The notes below the pieces were generated by a model. It saw nothing but the letters and a program-made list of their open reading frames with translations. It did not search any database and was not told where the DNA came from. A stretch of 64,000 bases of DNA from DATBQN01 sp963755825 (GTDB lineage Bacteria; Acidobacteriota; Thermoanaerobaculia; Multivoradales; UBA5704): NCBI GenBank assembly GCA_963755825.1, contig CAVWLA010000001.1:2666001-2730000 (forward strand), in the 5' to 3' direction. The translations under genes were made by a program, and so were the position numbers. The first letter of the stretch is position 1, and every line of letters begins with the position of its first letter. Shown in pieces: positions 18,480 to 29,929 of this stretch.

Positions 18480-19886
18480 ATGCCATCGGCCCCCACCCCG
18501 CCGAGCGCCGCCGCGGCAGCCGCCGTCGAGGCCGAGCTCACCTGGACCGGCGCCGGCTTCGCGGCCGGCGTGCGCGTCGAGATCGACGCCGACGGCCGCA
18601 TCGCGCGCCTCGTCGACGCGGCGGCCCCGGCATCCGACGCGGGCTCGGATGGACCGCCCGCGCCGCCGGTCCGCCGGCTGCCCCGCCGCGCCCTCCTCCC
18701 CGGCTTCGTCAGCGCCCACTCGCATGCCTTCCAGCGCGGCCTGCGCGGCCGCGGCGAGCGCTTCCCGCCGGCGGCTCCCGGCGGCTCTCCAGAAAGCCGG
18801 GGCGGCAGCTTCTGGACCTGGCGGGAGGCGATGTACGACCTCGTCGCCAGCCTCGACGCGCCGCGCTTTCGCGCCCTCTCGCTGCAGACTTTCCGCGAGA
18901 TGCGCGCCGCCGGGATCACCGCGGTCGGCGAGTTCCACTACCTCCACCACGTCGACGCCGGCGAGGCGGCGGCGGACTGGGGCTTCGACGACCTCCTCCT
19001 CGAGGCCGCCGCGGAGGCCGGTATCCGCCTGGTGCTGCTCGAGGCCTACTACCAGACCGGCGCCGTCGGCCAGCCGCTCGCCGGCGCGCAGCGCCGCTTC
19101 CGCACCCCATCGCCCGACGCCTACTGGCGGCAGATCGATCGCCTCGCCGAGCGGCTCGACCCGCGGCTGCAGACCCTGGGGTCCGCTGTGCACAGCCTGC
19201 GCGCGGCGAGCCTGCCGGACCTCGCCGCGGTGCACGCCGAGGCGCGCCGCCGCGGCCTGCCTTTCCACCTCCACCTCGAAGAGCAGCGGCGGGAGATCGC
19301 CGAGGTCGAGGCCGCCTATGGCGGCCGGCCGATGGAGGTCCTCCTCCGCACGCTCGCCGATCCGCGCGGGGCGACCGCCGTCCACTGCACGCACACGGCG
19401 GCCGCCGACATGGAGCGCTACGGCGCCGCGGGCGGTGGCGTCTGCCTCTGCCCGCTGACCGAGGCGAACCTCGGCGACGGCATCTGCGACCTGCCGGCGA
19501 TGCGGAGCGCCGGCGCTCGCCTCTGCCTGGGCAGCGACTCGAACGCGCGCATCTCTCTCCTCGACGAGATGCGCTGGCTGGAGTACGGCCAGCGCCTGCG
19601 CAGCGAGAGCCGCGGCGTCCTCGCCGACGCGGCGGGCGAGGTGGCGCGTCTGGCGCTGGCGGCGGCGACGGCGGGCGGCGCCGCCGCCCTCGGCCTGCCG
19701 GCGGGGGCCATCGAGCCCGGCCTGTGGGCGGACTTCGCCGTCGTCGATCTCGACGCGCCGACGCTGGCCGGCGTCGCTCCCGAGCTGCTCCTCGACGCCC
19801 TCGTCTTCGGCGCCGGCGAGGAGGCGATCGCCGGCACCCTTGTCGGCGGCGCCTGGCAGGCGGCCAGCGACCGCCGCCGGCAATAG
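18480..19886 (+). CDS. hutF: Formimidoylglutamate deiminase
   Basis: A 468-residue amidohydrolase. HutF converts N-formimino-L-glutamate to N-formylglutamate plus ammonia in histidine degradation. Seen motifs: PGFVSAHSHAFQRGLRGR (metal-binding HxH), SFWTWREAMY and GEFHYLHH, HLHLEEQRREI, CTHTAAADMERY, and LGSDSNARISLLDEMRWLEYGQRL (metal Asp and substrate loop). Both a GTG at 18465 and the ATG at 18480 follow the same GAGCTCTCC repeat; I chose the ATG. It is 22 nt downstream of argE, but the rest of the hut pathway is not in the window. Confidence 0.9.
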   Translation: MPSAPTPPSAAAAAAVEAELTWTGAGFAAGVRVEIDADGRIARLVDAAAPASDAGSDGPPAPPVRRLPRRALLPGFVSAHSHAFQRGLRGRGERFPPAAPGGSPESRGGSFWTWREAMYDLVASLDAPRFRALSLQTFREMRAAGITAVGEFHYLHHVDAGEAAADWGFDDLLLEAAAEAGIRLVLLEAYYQTGAVGQPLAGAQRRFRTPSPDAYWRQIDRLAERLDPRLQTLGSAVHSLRAASLPDLAAVHAEARRRGLPFHLHLEEQRREIAEVEAAYGGRPMEVLLRTLADPRGATAVHCTHTAAADMERYGAAGGGVCLCPLTEANLGDGICDLPAMRSAGARLCLGSDSNARISLLDEMRWLEYGQRLRSESRGVLADAAGEVARLALAAATAGGAAALGLPAGAIEPGLWADFAVVDLDAPTLAGVAPELLLDALVFGAGEEAIAGTLVGGAWQAASDRRRQ

Positions 19887-19896
19887 ACGCTGGCAA

Positions 19897-19902
19897 TAGA
19901 AT
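19897..19902 (+). promoter_or_regulatory. TAGAAT -10 box, leaderless start of yedK
   Basis: TAGAAT, then 9 nt, then the ATG at 19912, the same spacing as for argE and the TPR gene at 14953. No Shine-Dalgarno is present. Confidence 0.5.
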
Positions 19903-19911
19903 ACCCGCGCC

Positions 19912-20616
19912 ATGTGCGGACGCTACACGGTCAGCTCCTCCGGCGAATCGATCGCCGATCTCTTCGACCTGACGGAGGTCCCTACGCTCCCGGCGCGCTA
20001 CAACCTGGCGCCGACCCAGGAGGCGCCGATCGTGCGGGTGGCGGCGCCGGGCGCGCCGCGGTCGCTCGATCTCCTGCGCTGGGGCCTCGTCCCCTACTGG
20101 GCGAAGGAGAAGAGCATCGGCAACAAGATGATCAACGCCCGCGCCGAGAGCGTCGCCGAAAAGCCGGCCTTCCGCGATAGCTTCCGCAGGCGGCGCTGCC
20201 TGGTGGCGGCGGACGGCTTCTACGAGTGGAAGCGCGAGGGCAAGGCGAAGCAGCCCTTCCTGATCCGCCGCGCCGACCGCCGGCCGTTCGCCTTCGCCGG
20301 CCTGTGGTCGCTGTGGCGCGACCCGCAGCTGCCGCAGCTGTCGCCCGCCGGCGAACGGATTCCGCCGCTCCTGACCTTCACCATCCTCACCACCGCCGCC
20401 AACGAACTCATGAAGCCGCTCCACGACCGCATGCCGGTGATCCTGACGCCGGATCGCTTCGACCTCTGGCTCGATCCCGCGGTGGGCGACGCGGCACACC
20501 TCCTGCCGCTCCTCGCTCCCGCCGCGGTGGAGGGCTGGGAGACGGAGCCGGTCTCGAAGAGCGTCAACAGCCCGGCGCACGACGCGCCGGACTGCGTCGA
20601 GCCGCTCGTCGTCTGA
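19912..20616 (+). CDS. yedK: SRAP (HMCES/YedK) abasic-site processing protein
   Basis: A 234-residue protein. It begins MCGRYTV, where Cys2 is the catalytic residue that forms a stable crosslink with abasic sites in single-stranded DNA. Other SRAP hallmarks are present: ARYNLAPTQ, LRWGLVPYWAKE, NARAESVAEKPAFRDSF, CLVAADGFYEWKR, FTILTTAAN and LHDRMPVIL (active-site Asn, Glu and His). The start is fixed by the need for Cys at position 2. It acts on stalled replication forks and in the SOS context. Convergent with the RdgC-like gene. Confidence 0.95.
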   Translation: MCGRYTVSSSGESIADLFDLTEVPTLPARYNLAPTQEAPIVRVAAPGAPRSLDLLRWGLVPYWAKEKSIGNKMINARAESVAEKPAFRDSFRRRRCLVAADGFYEWKREGKAKQPFLIRRADRRPFAFAGLWSLWRDPQLPQLSPAGERIPPLLTFTILTTAANELMKPLHDRMPVILTPDRFDLWLDPAVGDAAHLLPLLAPAAVEGWETEPVSKSVNSPAHDAPDCVEPLVV

Positions 20617-20634
20617 GGCGAGGGCCGGCCGCGC

Positions 20635-21621
20635 TCAGCGCGCCGGCGGTTCGCTCGAAGGCGCCGCCTCCGTGCCCGTATCGACAGACGCCGCCGGCGG
20701 CGCCGGAGCGATCGCCCCGAGCCGATCCTTGACCGCGGCGTACTTCTGATCGAGCTGCTCCCAGAGGGCGGCGAGCTGCTCCAGGCGGGCGTCGAGCGAC
20801 AGCGTCCAGTGCTCCTCGCGGACCGGCTCCAGCTTGACGCCGCTCAGCCGATACGACAGGGCGTCGAAGCGCAGCGGCACGGCGCCGACGTGGATCTTCG
20901 CCATCAGGATCTCGGCGCCGTCCTCGAGGTAGCGGAAGAGCTCGGGGAGGACTCCGCCGGCGAGCGTCACCCGCGCCTCCCGCGTCGCCAGGCGAACGCT
21001 CCCCGCCTCGGGCTCGACCATCACCTCGGAGTCCTCGAGGAGGGCGCGCAGGAAGCGGCAGCCGAGCACCGACTGGCCGGGCTCCTTGGGCACCACGATC
21101 TCGCTCGTCTCGTCGACCTCGGGCGCCTCGTCGAGCCAGGGAGCCTTCCAGTCGGCAGCGACCTCGGCCTGGCGGAGCAGCGCGAGGACCATGCCGAGCC
21201 AGGTCTTGGCGGTGCTCGCGACGTAGAGGAGGGTGCCGTCGAGGACGCACTCGATCACCTGAATCTTCGGCGCCTGGTGGACGATGAGCTCGCGCTCGGC
21301 GAGCTCCTTGAGCTCCTTGCGCTTCTTGGGGCCGACGAAGGGCGCCCCGGTCGCCTCGCGCTCCGCCGCCACCAGCTCGCGGAGGCGCTCGCGGACGGCG
21401 GTCGGATCGGGCCGGCGGCGGTCGATCCGCACGCGGAAGGCGTAGCGCCCCTTGGCGACCTCGTAGGGGGTGCCGGGCTCGAAGGGGATGACGCCGGCGC
21501 GCTCGCGCACCTCGGAGCCGGGCTCGATGGCGCGGAAGGAGACGGCGTCGAAGTCGGGTCCCTCGGCGGGGACGACGGCGTTGAAGCGGGTGCAGGCGAT
21601 GCTGGCGGAGAGGATTCCCAT
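20635..21621 (-). CDS. rdgC: RdgC-like recombination-associated protein
   Basis: A 328-residue protein. It starts MGILSASIACTRF, like the RdgC proteins of deltaproteobacterial type, and has the family layout: a basic helix KKRKELKELAERELI followed by QVIECVLDGTLLYVASTAKTWLGMVLALLRQA, matching the RdgC segment in which a strand-turn-strand precedes a long helix. RdgC forms a DNA-encircling ring dimer and modulates RecA. The C-terminal Ala/Pro tail is extra. An AAGGAG site precedes the ATG. Sequence identity to E. coli RdgC is low, so the call is by pattern. Confidence 0.68.
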   Translation of the reverse strand: MGILSASIACTRFNAVVPAEGPDFDAVSFRAIEPGSEVRERAGVIPFEPGTPYEVAKGRYAFRVRIDRRRPDPTAVRERLRELVAAEREATGAPFVGPKKRKELKELAERELIVHQAPKIQVIECVLDGTLLYVASTAKTWLGMVLALLRQAEVAADWKAPWLDEAPEVDETSEIVVPKEPGQSVLGCRFLRALLEDSEVMVEPEAGSVRLATREARVTLAGGVLPELFRYLEDGAEILMAKIHVGAVPLRFDALSYRLSGVKLEPVREEHWTLSLDARLEQLAALWEQLDQKYAAVKDRLGAIAPAPPAASVDTGTEAAPSSEPPAR

Positions 21622-21744
21622 GCGGCTCCTTGCCCGGCGCCACGCGGCGGGAGCCCCCGCCGCACCGGAAGGCGGATAGTACCCGAAGGGCGCCGCCCGG
21701 TTCCGGGCCGAGGGTTAGGATGCGCGCTGGAGGCTCACCCCGCC

Positions 21745-22227
21745 ATGGACTCGTCCGACGAAGCACCGCAAGACGCCGTCGCCATCCGCCTCGCCAGCAT
21801 CGCCGAGGTGCCCATCCTGATCGATTTCCAGCTCCGCATGGCGCGCGAGAGCGAGGGCCTCGAGCTCGACCCGGCGGTGCTTCGGGCGGGCATCCTCGGG
21901 CTCTTCGCGGACCCGGCGCGCGGCAGCTACTGGGTGGCGGAGGCGGGCGGCCAGGTGGTCGGCTGCCTCCTCACCACCTGGGAGTGGAGCGACTGGCGGG
22001 CGGGGACGGTGGTCTGGGTGCAGTCGGTCTACGTCGTCCCCGAGGCGCGCCGGCGCGGCGTCTACCGCCGTCTCTACGAGCGCGTCCGCGGCGAGGTCGA
22101 GGCGTCGCCCGATCTCCGCGGCATCCGCCTCTACGTCGACAAGACGAACGCCGCCGCCCAGCGTGCCTACGAGCGCCTGGGGATGACCCGCGAGCACTAC
22201 GACCTCTACGAGTGGATGAAGGGCTGA
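21745..22227 (+). CDS. GNAT family N-acetyltransferase
   Basis: A 160-residue acetyl-CoA-dependent acyltransferase. The core motif VWVQSVYVVPEARRRGVYRRLYERV gives strand 4 and the Q/RxxGxG/A-type CoA loop (here RRRGVY), and LYVDKTNAAAQRAYERLGM is the classic C-terminal GNAT block. The acceptor is unknown. GGAGG lies about 10 nt before the ATG. Ends 4 nt from the convergent neighbour. Confidence 0.92.
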   Translation: MDSSDEAPQDAVAIRLASIAEVPILIDFQLRMARESEGLELDPAVLRAGILGLFADPARGSYWVAEAGGQVVGCLLTTWEWSDWRAGTVVWVQSVYVVPEARRRGVYRRLYERVRGEVEASPDLRGIRLYVDKTNAAAQRAYERLGMTREHYDLYEWMKG

Positions 22228-22231
22228 GCCG

Positions 22232-23878
22232 CTAACCGGCCGGCGGCGGCGAGGGCGGCGGTGGCGGCGGCTCGTCGAGCGGCGGCGCGTCCGCCGTGGG
22301 CGGTGCCGGCTCGGCGGGCGGCTCGGCGGGCGGGCTCGCCGGCTGATCGGCCGGCGGCTCGACGACCGGTGCCGCGGCGTTCGGATCGTCCGGCGGCTGA
22401 GCGGCCATGTCCGGCTCGCGGGCCGGGGCGCCCTCTGCGGGCGCGTCGCCCGGCGGCGGCGCCGGCTGGACGGCCTGCGGGTCGTCGCCCGGCGGCGGCT
22501 CGGCGGGCGTCATCTCGGGCGGCGAGGCGGGGGGCTGCTCGGCGGGGGGATCGTCCGTCGGCTGAGGCCGGAGCGCCGGCGGGCGCGGTGTCTGGGCTTC
22601 CGGCGGAGCCTGGGCTTCCGGCGGCGCCGGGACGACGTCCGGATCGCGCGGCGTCTCCGCCGCACCGGCGGACGCATCGCTCGCCGGCGCCGGCTCGACC
22701 GCTGGCGCGGGAGCGGCCTCGACCGCCGGATTCGTTGCCGGATTCTCCGGCGTGGCCGGAGACACCTCGGCGCCGACCGGCGGATCGGTTGGATGCCCTG
22801 CCGGCTGCTCGGCGGGCGCGGCGGCCGGCGGGTCCGGCGCCACCCCTGCGGTGCGGCGGCCGGCGCCGTCGACGATCTCGACCTCGTCGACCGGCGTGTC
22901 GTCCGCCGGCGCCGGCGAGGACGCGGCAGCCACGGGCGCCGCGCTGACGCCGGCCGCGCTCGTGCCGGCTGCTGCCGGCGCTCCGGCACCGCCCGAACCG
23001 TCGTCGAAGGTCCAGGCCTCGGCCTTCGCCAGGTCGGCGGTGAAGATGAAGCCGACACCGGGATCGGTCGCCAGCTTCTCGATCGTCGGCGCCGCCTTGT
23101 GGAAGGAGGCGCGGTAGGGCTTCTGCACGTAGCTCTGGCTCGCCGCCCACTCACCCTGCACGATGTCGTTGAGCAGCTCGGCGGTCAGATAGGCCTCGAG
23201 GGTGAGCTCGGCGGTCGCCACGCGCTGCGCCTGGTCGCGCAGCAGCGCCAGCTGCCGCGCCATCGCCGCGTCCCCCGCCTTCGCCGCCTTGGCCGCGACC
23301 GGCTTCAGCATCTGGACGACGTGCGCCTCTCCCTCGCGCAGGGCGCGGAAGTGTCGCCCCTCCGCCGGCGTCAGCCCGCCGCCCTGGCTCCGCCGCAGCG
23401 CCTCCCAGCCGTAGCCGTCGCGCAGCCGGCGGCAGGCGGCCGAGAGCGCCGCGAGGCGGCTGCCGACCGCGGCGGCCCGGTGCGGCAGCCGCGACCACAC
23501 CGCCTCGAGCTCGACGATGGCGCGGCTCCCCTCGCCGACGGCGAGGAAATAGCGCCCGTCGGCGGCGACGAGGCCGGCATCCGCCTGCTGGAGAGCGATT
23601 GAGAGCCGTCCGGCGGCGTCCCAGAAGGGGCGCGCCGAGGGGACGCTCCGCGCCAGCTCGGCACGCCCGCGCGCCGCATCGACCGTCGCGGCGAGCGCGC
23701 GCTCGGTGCGGGCGAGCTGCCGCGCCGCCGCCGCGTGACCCGGATCGAGCGCGGGATCGGGAGTGTGAGCGACTGCCGCCGGAGCCGCGCGACCGTCCCC
23801 TGGGGAGCTCCCCGCCGCCGGCGCGCCGGCGGCGCACAGGCCGAGGAGGAGGAGAGGGAGGATCGCGGCGGGGCGCAT
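22232..23878 (-). CDS. Secreted protein with a long Pro/Ala/Glu-rich C-terminal tail
   Basis: A 548-residue protein. Signal peptide at about 1-26 (start ATG 23878, GGAG site). Residues about 50-300 form a helical, Arg/Ala-rich domain that I do not recognise. Residues about 300-548 are low-complexity Pro/Ala/Glu/Asp (PPAEQPPASPPE, PPADQPASPPAE and similar), as expected for an extended periplasmic or wall-spanning stalk. No enzyme motif is seen. The tail is GC-rich repetitive DNA, so its exact length may vary between strains or assemblies. Confidence 0.7.
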   Translation of the reverse strand: MRPAAILPLLLLGLCAAGAPAAGSSPGDGRAAPAAVAHTPDPALDPGHAAAARQLARTERALAATVDAARGRAELARSVPSARPFWDAAGRLSIALQQADAGLVAADGRYFLAVGEGSRAIVELEAVWSRLPHRAAAVGSRLAALSAACRRLRDGYGWEALRRSQGGGLTPAEGRHFRALREGEAHVVQMLKPVAAKAAKAGDAAMARQLALLRDQAQRVATAELTLEAYLTAELLNDIVQGEWAASQSYVQKPYRASFHKAAPTIEKLATDPGVGFIFTADLAKAEAWTFDDGSGGAGAPAAAGTSAAGVSAAPVAAASSPAPADDTPVDEVEIVDGAGRRTAGVAPDPPAAAPAEQPAGHPTDPPVGAEVSPATPENPATNPAVEAAPAPAVEPAPASDASAGAAETPRDPDVVPAPPEAQAPPEAQTPRPPALRPQPTDDPPAEQPPASPPEMTPAEPPPGDDPQAVQPAPPPGDAPAEGAPAREPDMAAQPPDDPNAAAPVVEPPADQPASPPAEPPAEPAPPTADAPPLDEPPPPPPSPPPAG

Positions 23879-24140
23879 GCAGGGGGACTCCTTCGAGAGA
23901 TCGCGCGAGGGGTCCCGGCGGCGATCGATTCGGCAAGCCTCATGAGTATACGAAGGCAGCGGGCGCACCGCCTAACGTCACCTGCCCGTCCGGCCGGCCG
24001 TCCGATGCTTCGGGATAGACTTCGTCCGTTGACCGACCATCGCACCGCGCGGAGAGCGACGTTCCCTGGCCACGCCACCTGAAGCAACCGAGCGGCTCGT
24101 CCTCTTCGACGGCGAGGGCCGCGACGCGTCGCACCTCGCC

Positions 24141-24908
24141 GTGCGGCTCTCCCCCGCGGGCGCCGACGCCGCCCTCGGCGCTCCCGAGGCGGCCGGCGAC
24201 ACCGCCGCGGCGGGGCCGGAAGCGCTCGCCATCCTCTATCTCCACGGCTTCGGCTCCAACCAGGACGGCGAGAAGGCCGCCTTCTTCCGCGCCCGCGCCG
24301 TCGCCGCCGGCTTCACCTTCTGCAGCTTCGACTTCCAGGGCCACGGCCGCTCCGGCGGCTCGCTGGTCGAGCTGACCCTCACCCGCAACCTCGCCGACGT
24401 GGCGCGCGTCCACGCCTGGCTCGCCGAGCGCGGCCACACGCGGCTGGCGCTCCTCGGCTCCTCGATGGGCGCCGCCACCGGCCTCTGGTACGCCGCGCTC
24501 CATCCCGACTCGACCGTCGCCGGGCTCCACATCGCTCCGGCCCTAGAGCTCGACCGCAGCCTCCTCGCCTGGGCCGGTCCGGAGCGCATCCGCGTCTGGC
24601 GCGAGACCGGCCGCATCGAGTTCGAGAACGAGCTGGTCCGTTGCGACCTGTCGTGGGAGCTGATCGAGGATCTCCGCGGTCATCCCGCCGAGGAGCTGGC
24701 GCTGCGCTACCGGACGCCGGCCCTCCTCCTGCAGGGGAAGCACGACTCCTCGGTCGCCTGGCGCAACGTCGCCGACTTCACCGCCCGCTGCCGCTTCGAG
24801 GGGATCGAGCTCCATCTCTTCGCCGACGGCAACCACCGGCTGACCGACCGCAAGGAGCGCCTCTGGCAGCTCATGCTGGAGTTCCTGCGCGGCCGCGAGC
24901 TCGCCTGA
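24141..24908 (+). CDS. Alpha/beta hydrolase
   Basis: A serine hydrolase of about 255 residues: oxyanion loop LYLHGFGSNQDGEKAAFF, nucleophile elbow LLGSSMGAATGLW (GxSxG), acid in LLLQGKHDSSV, catalytic His in ADGNHRLTDRKE. The layout matches small esterase/thioesterase-like hydrolases. The GTG at 24141 is the first usual start, but the frame stays open and protein-like further upstream (ERLVLFDGEGRDASHLAVRL), so translation may begin at a CTG at 24066. Convergent with the iron-exporter gene. Confidence 0.83.
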   Translation: MRLSPAGADAALGAPEAAGDTAAAGPEALAILYLHGFGSNQDGEKAAFFRARAVAAGFTFCSFDFQGHGRSGGSLVELTLTRNLADVARVHAWLAERGHTRLALLGSSMGAATGLWYAALHPDSTVAGLHIAPALELDRSLLAWAGPERIRVWRETGRIEFENELVRCDLSWELIEDLRGHPAEELALRYRTPALLLQGKHDSSVAWRNVADFTARCRFEGIELHLFADGNHRLTDRKERLWQLMLEFLRGRELA

Positions 24909-24959
24909 GCGAGCCCCTCTCGCCTCACGATCCGTCTTCGCTGTCCGACCCCGGTCGGC

Positions 24960-26090
24960 TCACCCGGCGAGGGCGACGCCGAGGAGACGCCCGATCAAGA
25001 AGGTCAGCCCCGCGGCGCCCAGGCCGAAGAGCACCTGCCGGAGACCGGAGGTCAGCACCCGCTTGCCCGTCATCAGGGTGATGGCGGCGCCGATGCCGAA
25101 GAGCGCCAGGCCGGAGACGACGAGAGAGGCCGCCACGGCGGTCCGTCCGGCGACGAAGAAGAAGGGCGACACCGGCACGATCGCCCCCAGCGCGAAGAGG
25201 AAGAAGGACGCGAAGGCCGCCTCCCAGGCCGAGCCGCCGAGCTCTTCGGGATCGATCCCCAGCTCCTCGCGCGCCAGGGTGTCGAGCGCGTTGGCCGGCG
25301 TCGCGAGGAGCCGCGCCGCGGTGGCGCGGGCGGTCTCCGGGTCGAGACCCTTGGCCTCGAAGATGAGCGCCAGCTCCTCCCTCTCCTCCTCCGGCTGAGC
25401 CGCCAGCTCGTCCGCCTCGACGGCGATCTGGCGCTGGTTGAGCTCGCGTGAGCTCTGCACCGAGAGCCACTCGCCGAGCGCCATCGAGGTGGAGCCGGCG
25501 AGGAGGCCGGCGAGGCCGGTGACGAGGATCGCGTGGCTGGTGAGCGCCGCGCCGGCGACCCCCATCACCAGCGACAGGTTGGAGACCAGGCCGTCGTCGG
25601 CGCCGAGGACCGCGGCGCGGAGCGCGTTGCCGCCGAGAGCGCGGTGGCGCCCCTCGAGGCGGGCGAGCGTCGAGCCCTCGAGCCCGCCGGCGGTGCCGGA
25701 GAGGATGGCGCCGAGGAGGCGGCCGTGCGAGGCCTCTTCGCGCGGCAGGGCGGTGCCGCGCGACTCCTCCTGGCTGCTGTAGCCGGAGCTGTCCTCGCCC
25801 TCGGCGGCGACGATGCTCGGCAGCACGAGCTGCGGTCCGAAGCGGCGCGCCAGCCAGCCCATGAAGCGCGAGCGCCGGCTGGCGCGCCGCGGCGGCACCG
25901 CCTCGCCGGCGGCGCGCAGGCGCTCCTCCCAGAAGCCGGCATGCCGCTCCTCGACCTCGGCGAGACGCCGGTAGACCTCGGCGAGCTGCGGCTGCGCCTC
26001 GGCCGCGGCCATGGTGCGGTAGAGCGTCGCGCTGTCGATCTCGTCCTGCAGGTTGGCGCGATAGCGCGCCACGTCGGCGGATTCGGCCAT
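24960..26090 (-). CDS. mbfA: Erythrin-VIT fusion, MbfA-like iron exporter
   Basis: A 376-residue protein. Residues about 1-75 are a ferritin-like (erythrin) domain with ExxH-type ligands (LQDEIDSATLYRTMAAAE and EVEERHAGFWEERL); the C-terminal two thirds are a VIT1/CCC1 membrane domain (LRAAVLGADDGLVSNLSLVMGVAG and GSTSMALGEWLSVQSSREL). Such Er-VIT proteins (MbfA in Rhizobiales) export iron and protect against peroxide stress. A strong SD (AGGGAGGATCTCGAG) precedes the ATG. It begins 29 nt after metH on the same strand and may be cotranscribed. Confidence 0.88.
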   Translation of the reverse strand: MAESADVARYRANLQDEIDSATLYRTMAAAEAQPQLAEVYRRLAEVEERHAGFWEERLRAAGEAVPPRRASRRSRFMGWLARRFGPQLVLPSIVAAEGEDSSGYSSQEESRGTALPREEASHGRLLGAILSGTAGGLEGSTLARLEGRHRALGGNALRAAVLGADDGLVSNLSLVMGVAGAALTSHAILVTGLAGLLAGSTSMALGEWLSVQSSRELNQRQIAVEADELAAQPEEEREELALIFEAKGLDPETARATAARLLATPANALDTLAREELGIDPEELGGSAWEAAFASFFLFALGAIVPVSPFFFVAGRTAVAASLVVSGLALFGIGAAITLMTGKRVLTSGLRQVLFGLGAAGLTFLIGRLLGVALAG

Positions 26091-26119
26091 CTCGAGATCC
26101 TCCCTACCGGAGCGACCGC

Positions 26120-29629
<3,510 letters not shown>

Positions 29630-29637
29630 GTCTCTCT

Positions 29638-29693
29638 CCCGCTCGCGCGGGCAAAGAAATGCCCGCGTCGCCGATGCATCGCGAAGCGGGCAT
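29638..29693 (-). promoter_or_regulatory. Alternative hairpins in the metH leader (expression platform)
   Basis: Reading the minus strand, four short arms follow each other. Arm 1 (29693-29686) pairs with arm 2 (29666-29659) over 8 bp, and arm 2 is followed by a T-rich stretch TTTCTTT, like a weak terminator. Arm 2 can instead pair with arm 3 (29653-29647) over 7 bp with a 6-nt loop. Arm 3 can also pair with arm 4 (29642-29638), which lies in the metH Shine-Dalgarno region. Forming 1:2 therefore frees arm 3 to mask the SD, while 2:3 exposes it. This is a classic switch layout. Confidence 0.6.
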
Positions 29694-29734
29694 GACCGCC
29701 GGACACTTGATTGTCCCCCGATCGAATCGGGCGA

Positions 29735-29880
29735 CCGCATCCTCGTTCCTCTCCGCACGGACCCAGCTGCCAGGAGAGAAGCGAGAGGGCACCTTGGGTG
29801 TCCGCCCCAGGTTGCCGAGCCCAGCCGAACCGCGCCAGGCCGCTCGCAATGCTGGAGCGAAGGGTAAATCAGGCGGCAGT
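29735..29880 (-). promoter_or_regulatory. Candidate SAM-clan riboswitch aptamer upstream of metH
   Basis: On the minus strand the leader contains CGGCAACC (around 29817-29810), a stem TGGG/CCCA, and AGGTGCC (around 29794-29788). GGCAACC-stem-aGGTGCC is the signature core of the SAM-I/SAM-IV riboswitch clan. Upstream, GGCCTGGC and a GC-rich stem fit the P2 region loosely, and a strong hairpin (CTCTCC with GGAGAG) follows. The location before metH and the switching arms downstream support the call. I could not confirm the full P1-P4 fold, so the subclass is uncertain and the ends are approximate. Confidence 0.55.
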
Positions 29881-29929
29881 GGATGTCAACGCGGCGGGCT
29901 GCGGGCGCCGCGAAGGCACAGCTCCGGCC

